A DNA stretch of 34,693 nt, from the NCBI GenBank assembly GCA_002084665.1, contig NBLY01000005.1, positions 1 to 34,693 of the forward strand, written 5' to 3'. This document shows positions 25,643 to 32,577 of this stretch, piece after piece (the first letter of the stretch is position 1; every line of letters starts with the position of its first letter). Source of the DNA: Desulfobacteraceae bacterium 4572_35.2 (GTDB taxonomy: Bacteria; Desulfobacterota; Desulfuromonadia; Desulfuromonadales; Desulfuromonadaceae). The translations under genes and the position numbers were made by a program. The notes beneath the pieces are model-generated. The model was given only the letters and a program-made list of their open reading frames with translations. It was not told where the DNA came from and made no database searches.

Positions 25643-25830
25643 TGAGTTAGATCAACTTATTGACGAACATATTGAAAAAAATATGTCATTGTCTGCTTTG
25701 GCAGAAATTGATTTTGGCAGAAATTGATTTAACCCCACTTAATAATAAAATTATTCAATTTTACACAGCCACCAGACAACGTTATGGAAAAATAGCTGAG
25801 CAAGTTTTACAAGCAAATTCCATGTCGTAA
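25632..25830 (+). pseudogene. Displaced C-terminal remnant of the HNH domain with a 16-bp duplication
   Basis: Overlapping the stop of the ATPase-HNH gene, another frame reads KWIDELDQLIDEHIEKN then MSLSALAEID. It is thrown out of frame by an exact 16-bp tandem duplication (TTGGCAGAAATTGATT at 25698 and 25714). Taking out one copy restores a continuous tail DLTPLNNKIIQFYTATRQRYGKIAEQV ending at TAA 25830. This fits the tail of a PtuB-like protein; two small mutations (an indel near 25632 and the 16-bp duplication) separate it from the main frame. Confidence 0.6.
25698..25729. repeat. Exact 16-bp tandem duplication
   Basis: TTGGCAGAAATTGATT occurs twice in direct succession. The 16-bp length shifts the reading frame by one. 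It lies in the remnant tail of the defence gene. Confidence 0.9.
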
Positions 25831-25945
25831 CTGGTTATATGTTTAGAAAATGTTTTTTCTATCTTCAGGACATGTTTCTGATGTTCGTAACTGGTTATAT
25901 GTTTAGAAAATGTTTTTTCTATCTTCAGGACATGTTTCTGATGTT
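25825..25945. repeat. Exact 60-bp tandem duplication (2.0 copies)
   Basis: The unit beginning TCGTAACTGGTTATATGTTT runs 25825-25884 and again 25885-25944 without a mismatch, plus one further matching base. The first copy starts on the last codons of the HNH remnant (TCG TAA), so the duplication followed the coding end. No stop-free frame of note passes through it. Only two units, so not a CRISPR or long satellite array. Confidence 0.95.
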
Positions 25946-26140
25946 ATTTAGTTTAAATCTAGTCTGAATCTGTAAGTCATACAGGTTGTCAGAAAAAATA
26001 ATCCTTGTGATTTTTTACAAACAAACGACTCTTTGGTCATAAACGAATTTTTAACTGCAATTACTTGTTGAATTATGAAAATCTTGATATGTGAAACTAA
26101 TTTTTAGTGATAAATCAACAAACAGCCAGGAGAAAATGCA
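25946..26140. promoter_or_regulatory. Leader region of the second ACP-KS operon
   Basis: The rest of the roughly 500-bp gap that begins at 25643. It is AT-rich, has no gene, and must hold the promoter of the ACP2 operon if that is transcribed on its own. A 5-bp stem CTGTA-AGTCA-TACAG (25970-25984), inside outer TCTGA/TCAGA arms, is the only structure I can support; it is not followed by a T-run. AGGAG lies eight bases before ATG 26141. No -10/-35 pair is clear enough to assign. Confidence 0.3.
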
Positions 26141-26395
26141 ATGACATTGAAAGAACAAATTAAGAAAATTTTGATTGAAGATCTAAATCTTGAAGATATT
26201 ACTGCTGAAGAGATTGCCGATGATGAGCCGTTGTTTGGTGATGGTTTAGGTCTTGACTCTCTTGATGCGGTGGAGTTGGCCGTGTTGGTGCAAAAAAACT
26301 TTGGTGTTGAAATCAAGGATATGGAAGAGGGTCGACCTGCGCTGCAATCGGTACAAGCGTTAGCTCAATTTATCGAAGATAAGCAAGGAAAGTAA
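26141..26395 (+). CDS. Acyl carrier protein 2
   Basis: 84-residue acidic carrier protein with phosphopantetheine site Ser40 in GLGLDSLDAVELAV. The stretch DDEPLFGDGLGLDSLDAVELAV is like that of ACPs in flexirubin/aryl-polyene and ladderane-like clusters, and differs from ACP1 (LGLDSLDTVDMV). It heads the second operon and precedes a KS/KS-like pair by 3 nt, so it probably serves that pair. Confidence 0.95.
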   Translation: MTLKEQIKKILIEDLNLEDITAEEIADDEPLFGDGLGLDSLDAVELAVLVQKNFGVEIKDMEEGRPALQSVQALAQFIEDKQGK

Positions 26396-26398
26396 TAG

Positions 26399-27589
26399 AT
26401 GGCTAACTCTGTTTGCGTAACTGGCATGGGCTGTTTGTGTGCAGCGGGAGATACCCTCGATGAGGCGGTAACGTCGATGATGGCTGGTGAGCGTCACGCT
26501 GGCGATCCGTCGCTATTTAAGTCGAGCCAGCCACAACTCTTCCCCGTTTTTGCGGTACGTAGTCTGGTGCCTAAAGCTGCGGAAGATGTGTTTTTACGCA
26601 CCAGTCAATTGGCGTTAAATGCCGCAAAACAGGCGGTTGAACAGTCGCAGTGGGATTTGACTGAACTACGTAAGTTGAAGGTTGGTGTCTGTATTGGCAC
26701 CACTGTTGGTTGCACTATGGATGTCGAATCGTTCTATGGTGATTATCGTAACGGTCAAGATCCTGAAATGCTCGCCATCGACTGTTTTGTTGAGAGTAAC
26801 CCTGCTACGGTAATTAGTCGTCATTTCGGTTTGAATGGCCCTTGTCAAACCATTGTTAATGCCTGCTCGTCAGGAACCGATGCTATCGGTATGGGCGCGA
26901 TGTGGATCGAGAATGGTCTGTGTGATGTGGTTCTTGCTGGCGGTGCTGATGAACTGTGTCGTACCACCTATAACGGCTTTGCCTCGTTGCAAATCAACGC
27001 TGCAGTGTTGAGTCGGCCCTTTTCTGCGGATCGTTGTGGTTTAAATCTCGGCGAAGGGGCTGCTGTTTTAATTCTTGAATCTGAAACAGTGCGTCAGCAA
27101 CGGCAACATGTTGTCGCTCAAGGTTATGTTCTCGGCTACGGCAGTGGTACCGACGGCTGGCACTTGACGGCACCTCATCCTGAGGGGCGTGGTTTGAAAC
27201 AAGCTTTGCAGGAAGCCTTAGACAGGAGTGGTGTTGAGCCTGACCAGCTGGCTTTTGTTAACACCCACGGTACGGGAACCAAGGACAATGATCGCGTTGA
27301 AAGTTTGGTGCTCGCTGAACTATTACCGTCGACACCGTTTCATTCAACCAAAGGCTATACCGGTCACGCGTTAGGCGCTGCTGGGGCTCTTGAAGCCGCT
27401 TTTTGTTTAGCTTTTTTGCGTCAGCGACAGATCCCCGCCAGTGCTGGTTTTACTGGTCAAGACCCTGAGTTTAGTGTGACTCCGGTGGTGGAAAATAGTG
27501 CTGTTGTCGGCGATATTGCCCTGTCAGAATCATTGGCCTTTGGTGGTAATAATGCCGTCCTTATTTTGGCCAGAGGAGAGATGGCATGA
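26399..27589 (+). CDS. Beta-ketoacyl-ACP synthase (KS) of the second operon
   Basis: 396-residue condensing enzyme. TGMGCLCAAGDTLDEAV opens the fold. Cys156 is in NACSSGTDAIGMG, His in NTHGTGTKDND, Lys/His in STKGYTGHALGAAGALE, and the C-terminus is LAFGGNNAVLIL. Complete by motif. It forms an ATGA-type overlap with a Cys-less KS homologue, the arrangement of a KS-alpha/KS-beta pair, and follows ACP2 closely. Substrate unknown. Confidence 0.9.
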   Translation: MANSVCVTGMGCLCAAGDTLDEAVTSMMAGERHAGDPSLFKSSQPQLFPVFAVRSLVPKAAEDVFLRTSQLALNAAKQAVEQSQWDLTELRKLKVGVCIGTTVGCTMDVESFYGDYRNGQDPEMLAIDCFVESNPATVISRHFGLNGPCQTIVNACSSGTDAIGMGAMWIENGLCDVVLAGGADELCRTTYNGFASLQINAAVLSRPFSADRCGLNLGEGAAVLILESETVRQQRQHVVAQGYVLGYGSGTDGWHLTAPHPEGRGLKQALQEALDRSGVEPDQLAFVNTHGTGTKDNDRVESLVLAELLPSTPFHSTKGYTGHALGAAGALEAAFCLAFLRQRQIPASAGFTGQDPEFSVTPVVENSAVVGDIALSESLAFGGNNAVLILARGEMA

Positions 27590-28683
27590 CACTTTTAAAA
27601 CAGTCGATGGCGATTCAGGGGATTGGTTGCGTTGGCGGCTTTGGCAGTGGCAATGATCAGTTTGTCAGTGCTTTAAAAGCGGGCCATACCAGTGCAACAA
27701 CCGTCGAACTCAATCACCCTGCGGGGCAACAAACCCTACCGGCGTTATTGGCTAACACCGATCGTTTAACGGATTTTGTCTCTCGGCGTTCATTGCGTCG
27801 CATTGATCATTTTTCGCGCATGGCTCTTCTCGGTGGCTACTTAGCCATTGAGGATGCTGGGCTTGCTGTTGAAGACTGTGGCCGTATTGGGATTATTGTT
27901 GCTAGTGGTTATGGGGCGACCAATACTACCTTTAACTTCCTCGGCTCGATCATTGACGACGGCGATAGTTGCGCGTCGCCAACCAGTTTTTCAAACTCTG
28001 TCCATAACGTTGCTGCGGCATATTTATCGATGCAATTGCAGGCACTCGGTCCCAACCTGACGATCAGCCAGTTTGATCTGTCGATTAACGCAGCGCTACA
28101 TAATGCTGCCTGTTGGTTGGCGCAGAGACGTGTTGATACCGTGCTTGTTGGCGGTGTAGATGAACATAGTTCGTTGCTCAATTATTGCTATCAGCGCTAT
28201 TTTGCCAATTCTGATGCGGTCGAGCAGATTGATCCATTTGATTTTGCTCGTCAAAGTGCGGTGGTGGGTGAAGGGGCCGCGTTTTTGGTGCTCAGTCGTC
28301 ATGCTGATAAGGCAAAATATGGTTTTATCGCTGGCCTCGATGCTGGAGATTTTAGCCAGCGTAGCACAGTTGAAGATAGTGATTTACTCCTTATCGGAGC
28401 TGATGGACATCAGACCTGTGGCGCAATGTATGAGCAATTGCCCACAGCGCAGTCGCTACTCAATTGCACGCCGTGCTATGGCAGTCTACCTGTTGGTCAA
28501 GCCTTTGATTTGGCTGCGGCTGGGCTGATGTTGCGTGAGCAAAGCTGTTATGGTGTTGCCCGACAGCAACCTGTTGGTTGTTCGGCTCAGAGTTCTTTTG
28601 ATTCGATTGCGTCACTTAAGTGTACGGCGAACGATCAATTCAGTTTAATCCGCTTATCTCGGCGTGGGGGTGATGATGCGTGA
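27586..28683 (+). CDS. KS-like protein without active-site Cys (chain-length-factor-like)
   Basis: 365-residue ketosynthase homologue. KS-like pieces: IQGIGCVGGFGSG, RRIDHFSRMALLGGYLAIEDAGL, GIIVASGYGATNTTFNFL, SPTSFSNSVHNVAAAYLS, DPFDFARQSAVVGEGAAFLVLS. The nucleophile region reads ISQFDLSINAALH, so the catalytic Cys is absent, and the HGTGT and KxxxGH motifs are also not recognisable. This is the pattern of a chain-length factor/KS-beta partner for the preceding KS. It appears complete, overlapping both neighbours. Confidence 0.8.
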   Translation: MTLLKQSMAIQGIGCVGGFGSGNDQFVSALKAGHTSATTVELNHPAGQQTLPALLANTDRLTDFVSRRSLRRIDHFSRMALLGGYLAIEDAGLAVEDCGRIGIIVASGYGATNTTFNFLGSIIDDGDSCASPTSFSNSVHNVAAAYLSMQLQALGPNLTISQFDLSINAALHNAACWLAQRRVDTVLVGGVDEHSSLLNYCYQRYFANSDAVEQIDPFDFARQSAVVGEGAAFLVLSRHADKAKYGFIAGLDAGDFSQRSTVEDSDLLLIGADGHQTCGAMYEQLPTAQSLLNCTPCYGSLPVGQAFDLAAAGLMLREQSCYGVARQQPVGCSAQSSFDSIASLKCTANDQFSLIRLSRRGGDDA

Positions 28684-29110
28684 ACAGGATGTGCCGCAAG
28701 ATATCGGCGTATTGGAAGAAAACAGAGTTGTCGCTTATGCTGTTGATGAACAGGGGAACTACTGCCTGACCACCACTGCGGGCTGGGATCCTGTCAACGA
28801 AGCCAATCGTATTGCATGGGAAGATATTAAAGAGCAACTGGATGAGGTGCGAGTGAAAATCGAGGCGGGTCGGGCCAGTATTTTAGCCTATTATATGACT
28901 CGTGCGCAAATGGATCGCTCATTGTTGGCCAGCTATTCAGGCATATCATCATGGCGTGTGTGGCGTCACTTGAAACCTGGGCCATTTAACAAGATTAGTG
29001 CAGAAGATCGTCAGAAATACGCCAATCTTTTCCGTATTTCATCAGCGCAACTGTTTCAGTTGCCTGCCGCCGATTCGCTGCCAACTGAAACAACAACGGA
29101 TACACTTTAG
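28676..29110 (+). CDS. Uncharacterised HTH-like protein between KS and BtrH-like genes
   Basis: About 144 residues, no family name I can assign with certainty. The C-terminal half has a short helical stretch MDRSLLASYSGISSWRVWRHLKPGPF that looks like a helix-turn-helix (LLAsYSGisxWrVxRHL), followed by EDRQKYANLFRISSAQLFQL, a pattern seen in XRE-type DNA-binding folds. The N-terminal half is acidic (QEVxxDIGVLEENRVV-like, GWDPVNEANRIAWEDIKEQLDEVRVKIEAG). It could be a cluster regulator or a small structural partner of the BtrH-like protein. ATG 28676 overlaps the KS-like stop by 8 nt; GTG 28664 is the longer option. Confidence 0.6.
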   Translation: MREQDVPQDIGVLEENRVVAYAVDEQGNYCLTTTAGWDPVNEANRIAWEDIKEQLDEVRVKIEAGRASILAYYMTRAQMDRSLLASYSGISSWRVWRHLKPGPFNKISAEDRQKYANLFRISSAQLFQLPAADSLPTETTTDTL

Positions 29111-29147
29111 TTACGTTATTTATTGAATTTGAACGGAGATTAACTGC

Positions 29148-30185
29148 GTGATAGGTCATGATTTTCCTCATCAACAATCGGCACATTGTGAAACTGGTGC
29201 AGCGGCCAGTTTACTGCGTCAAGCTGGATTAAACCTATCCGAGGCGATGGTGTTTGGTATTGGCGGTGGCTTGTTTTTCGGCTATGTACCATTTGTTAAG
29301 CTCAACGGTTTTCCCTTGATGACATACCGTTGTCGGCCCGGCGGTATTTTTAGCCGTTTGACCAAGAGTTTGCAATGTGAAGTAAAGCAACAAAAATATC
29401 GTAATAAAGAGCAGTCGATGATTGAGCTCGATCAGATGCTCGAACAGGGGTTAGTCGTTGGTTTGCAAACCAGCGTGTTTTGGCTCCCCTATATCCCCCC
29501 CGCATTACGTTTCCATTTTAATGCTCACAATCTCATCGTGGTGTCGAAGCAGGATCAGCGTTACTTGATCAGTGATCCGGTTATGCCTGAGCTTGTTTGG
29601 TGTGATAAAGAAGACCTAGTTAATGCGCGCTTTGCTCAGGGTGCTTTGGCACCAAAAGGGCGCTGTTATACTCTCCATTCGCCTAAGGTGACGGATCTAC
29701 GTCAGCCTGTTTTAAAAGGGATTCGGACTGTGTGTCGCGATATGTTGGCACCGATCCCCATTGGAGGTGTGCGTGGCTTACGCTTTATGGCGCGCAGTAT
29801 GCGCGGCTGGCAAAAGAAATATGGTAAACGTCGTTCATTGTCATGCTTAGCCCAGTTAATTCGGATGCAAGAGGAGATTGGTACCGGTGGGGCTGGCTTT
29901 CGCTTTATCTATGCCGCTTTTTTACAGGAAGCGGCAACGCTATTTGATGAACCTCAGCTTGAACAATTAGCCCAACGTCTCACTATTATTGGTGATCAAT
30001 GGCGTGAGTTTGCTTTGCAGGCCACTCGTTGCTGTAAGGGCCGCGCTGAGGTGACCTTTGACGGCTTGGCACAGATGATTGAGACCAATGCTGATATTGA
30101 AGAACAGTTTTTTCGTGAATTACGTCAGCTTGAGCGTCAACTTGGTCGTAAGCTTAAAAAGTCTGTTCAGGAAGTAAGTAGTTGA
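29148..30185 (+). CDS. BtrH-like acyltransferase (butirosin BtrH N-terminal family)
   Basis: 345 residues. The opening HCETGAAASLLRQAGLNLSEAMVFGIGGGLFFGYVPF matches the BtrH N-terminal (Cys-peptidase-like) domain, with nucleophile Cys14 next to His13; FHFNAHNLIVV with DPV may give the catalytic His/Asp. The C-terminal part is the helical DUF4872-like region. BtrH moves an acyl group from a carrier protein to an aminoglycoside. Here, among two ACP genes, KS genes and an ABC exporter, it may transfer the chain from an ACP to an amine or hydroxyl acceptor (inference). GTG 29148 with GGAG ten bases upstream. Its stop overlaps the following ABC gene. Confidence 0.8.
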   Translation: MIGHDFPHQQSAHCETGAAASLLRQAGLNLSEAMVFGIGGGLFFGYVPFVKLNGFPLMTYRCRPGGIFSRLTKSLQCEVKQQKYRNKEQSMIELDQMLEQGLVVGLQTSVFWLPYIPPALRFHFNAHNLIVVSKQDQRYLISDPVMPELVWCDKEDLVNARFAQGALAPKGRCYTLHSPKVTDLRQPVLKGIRTVCRDMLAPIPIGGVRGLRFMARSMRGWQKKYGKRRSLSCLAQLIRMQEEIGTGGAGFRFIYAAFLQEAATLFDEPQLEQLAQRLTIIGDQWREFALQATRCCKGRAEVTFDGLAQMIETNADIEEQFFRELRQLERQLGRKLKKSVQEVSS

Positions 30186-30771
30186 GTTTGCAGCCGTTAT
30201 TACGCGCTGAAGCGCTCGTTAAACGTTATGCTGGTATGGGGCAGCCTGCGGTTAAGTCCTTTGATTTCGAGCTGCAACGTGGTGAGTTTGTCGGACTTCT
30301 CCAACATTGACCCTACGCGAAAACCTAACCTTTTGGGGTCGCCTCTATGGAGTTCGTGGTTCATTGCTGAAGCAGAGAATTCAGCAAAGTAGTGATTTTG
30401 TTGGGTTAGCAGAGGTGTTAGATCAAACCATCGCCACCTATTCTGGCGGGATGAAACGTCGTGCTAACCTCGCTGCTGGTATTCTGCATCAACCTGAACT
30501 GCTCTTTCTCGATGAGCCGACGGTGGGAATTGACGCTCAGTCTCGTCACCAGATTTTGGATAACTTACGTCAATTGAACCGTGACGGCATGACCATGGTT
30601 TACACCACTCACTATATGGAAGAGGTCCATCAGTTGTGCTCACGGGTGATCATTGTTGACGCTGGTGAGATCGTAACTCAGGGTGATGTTGCTCAATTAC
30701 TTAGTCAGTATGAGTGTACCCACCTTGAAGACCTTTTCTTGAAACTTACTGGCAATCAATTGCGAGATTAA
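30182..30771 (+). pseudogene. ABC transporter ATPase lacking Walker A (internal deletion with frameshift)
   Basis: ATP-binding subunit of an ABC-2 type exporter. From TTG 30182 (TTGA overlap with the BtrH-like stop) the frame reads LLRAEALVKRYAGMGQPAVK ... GEFVGLL and stops at 30309. A second frame continues at about 30304 with LTLRENLTFWGRLYG, the signature YSGGMKRRANLAAGIL, Walker B LLFLDEPTVGID and the switch His TTHYMEE. About 55 residues between these parts, including Walker A GPNGAGKTT and the Q-loop, are missing. As written it cannot bind ATP normally. Both flanks are conserved, so this is a recent deletion or an assembly error. Confidence 0.8.
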
Positions 30772-31981
30772 ATGAATCCTTCAGCGAACGTGAATTTTTT
30801 TTATCAACTTCTAGCAGTATTCATCAAGGAGTTGCATCTGTTGCGTCGTGATCGGGGCGGGCTGGCTGTCCTCTTTATCATGCCCGTTGCCTTAGTACTT
30901 ATTGTGTGTTTGGTTCAGGATAATATTTTAAAAGTAAGTGGTGCGACCACCGTCAAAATGGTGTTGGTTGATCATGATCAAGGCACTATTGGCAAAGCTT
31001 TTATTGAACAGTTAAGCGCTACAGGTAGCTTCGATCTCAGTGTTTTTGATCAAGAGATGAGCTTTGAACGTGCAAAAGAGATGGTCAGTGACGGCGTTTG
31101 GCAAGTTGGTGTTTATCTTCCTGTGGCGGCTTCAGAACAGCTAAAGGGGGCGATTGATATTCAGGTTAAAGCGGCTATGACTGCTAAAACTGATGACTTG
31201 AGTGCGGAGAATCTGTCCCATGTTTCAATGGGGTATTTTTTTGATCCAGCTGTTCAGGGCGGCTTGCCAAGTGTTGGCACAGAAACCGTTTGCGCTCCAT
31301 TTTCCTGCTGATGAAACCTCTTTGTTTCAAGCTGTGCAGCTTAATGCCAAAGATATTGTCGTTACGCCAACATCCATTCAGCACAATGTTCCAGCGTGGT
31401 CTCTGTTTGGTATCTTCTTTATCATCCTGCCGTTGTCAGGGGTAATTTTACAGGAGCGTGACCAGGGGGTATTTACCCGTTTGCTTTTAGTGCCGGGTCA
31501 ACAATTTGGTTTATTGTTTGGTCGGCTATTTGCCTACTTATCTCTCAATATAGTGCAGTTTAGCTTGATGTTGTTGATCGGTTTTTTTATTTTACCATTA
31601 CTCGGTACCGATGTGTTGCAGTTGAACGGTAAAGGATTATCGTTCTTTGTCGTAGCATTGTGTTCAGGATTAACGGCATGTGGTTTTGGTTTGTTGTTGG
31701 GTGTTGTTGCTAAGAGTCAACAGCAAGCCACCCTGACAGCAGCTGTTGCTATTGTTATCTCAGCGGCACTTGGCGGCATCATGGTTCCTGTTTATATGAT
31801 GCCGTCAGTGATGCAATCTTTAAGCGTTGTCTCACCTTTAGGTTGGGGTTTAGAAGCCTTTCAGATTTTATTATTGCGAGGGGGAACATTACACGATATC
31901 TTGCCGCAACTATTTGCCATGTTACTTTGCTTTGCACTGTGTGTTTTGGTTTCATGGCGGCAATTACGTTATCTGAAGTAA
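30772..31981 (+). pseudogene. ABC-2 type transporter permease, frame broken near 31260
   Basis: Membrane subunit paired with the preceding ATPase. The first frame (30772-31311) has the N-terminal cytosolic part and helix (LAVLFIMPVALVLIVCLVQ), then a periplasmic domain with DPAVQGGL. Near 31255-31275 the coding frame changes; the second frame (entering near 31265) runs QVLAQKPFALHFPADET and five C-terminal helices (WSLFGIFFIILPLSGVIL, FFILPLLG, GLTACGFGLLLGVVAKS, IMVPVYMMPSVM) to 31981. The expected stretch after DPAxQGxxxS is shortened, so some residues are missing. Likely substrate: the acyl/polyene product of this operon (inference). Confidence 0.75.
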
Positions 31982-32001
31982 TCTAATCAAGGAGTATGCC
32001 A

Positions 32002-32271
32002 GTGATGGATCAAGATCCAATTTATCAAGAACTGCAAAATGTAATTACTGAAGCATGTCATATTTTTGAAGATATTCCTGATACCATTGACCCTGATAGT
32101 GCGCTCATCGGCCCAGATTCGCCTTTGGGCCTGGATTCGTTGGATGCGGTTGAGGTCGTTGTTGCGATTCAAAAACATTATGATGTTCGTATCGGTGGAC
32201 AGCAATCGGGCCGAGAGGCTCTTGAGTCGCTACGCACCCTCGCTAATTATATTAAATCGAACCCCTCATAG
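32002..32271 (+). CDS. Acyl carrier protein 3
   Basis: About 89-residue carrier protein with phosphopantetheine Ser46 in LGLDSLDAVEVVVAIQ. Its acidic N-terminal part is longer than in ACP1 and ACP2 (ITEACHIFEDIPDTIDPDSALIGPDSP). GGAG at 31991-31994 is too close to ATG 31996 but well spaced for GTG 32002 or ATG 32005, so I use 32002. Last gene of the second operon, after the BtrH-like gene and the exporter; BtrH-type enzymes take their acyl group from a dedicated ACP, which this may be. Confidence 0.9.
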   Translation: MMDQDPIYQELQNVITEACHIFEDIPDTIDPDSALIGPDSPLGLDSLDAVEVVVAIQKHYDVRIGGQQSGREALESLRTLANYIKSNPS

Positions 32272-32577
32272 CGTCGCCACCTCCCTGATGTTAAGCTATT
32301 CAATAACTCCCTGATTAATTGCTGGTGTAAACAGAAATAAGGCTGTGGAATCCTGAGGGGAATAGTCTTAACATTCGACTGTTTTGTTATTGTCAAATGG
32401 TTCTACCTCAGTTATATTCGCTTCGTTTTCACCTGAATCATGTTGCTTGCTTGTCACCTTCTAATCTGTTGTTGGTTTTGAAGTTGCTGGTAGTTACTCC
32501 GTTGCACAAAAATACTGGTGGTATTTATGCCACCGCTTGTCGTTTTGTAACGATAGGCATCCTCTGGGAGGTCAGAT
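32272..32577. promoter_or_regulatory. Gene-free region before the Na/Pi cotransporter gene
   Basis: 306 bp without a supported gene, and a clear boundary between the biosynthetic operon and housekeeping genes, so it should contain a terminator and a promoter. I find only short stems: GGTGG-TATTTATG-CCACC (32517-32534), and CCTC-TGG-GAGG (32561-32571), which overlaps the ribosome binding site GGGAGG and could reduce translation. TTGCAC at 32502 is a weak -35 candidate. No riboswitch class recognised. Confidence 0.35.

Noticed and set aside
25825-25945. CRISPR array
   Set aside because: Only two directly adjoining 60-bp copies with no spacers and no cas genes.
25964-25994. Terminator after the defence gene
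   Set aside because: The stem CTGTA/TACAG is followed by A residues on the + strand, not T, so it does not fit an intrinsic terminator.
23708-26140. Possible retron (Ec78-like) because of the PtuA/PtuB-type domains
   Set aside because: No reverse transcriptase frame and no supported msr/msd structure in the flanks.
32500-32577. c-di-GMP or other riboswitch before the Na/Pi cotransporter
   Set aside because: Short stems only; none of the conserved cores known to me (for example the GEMM core) is present.
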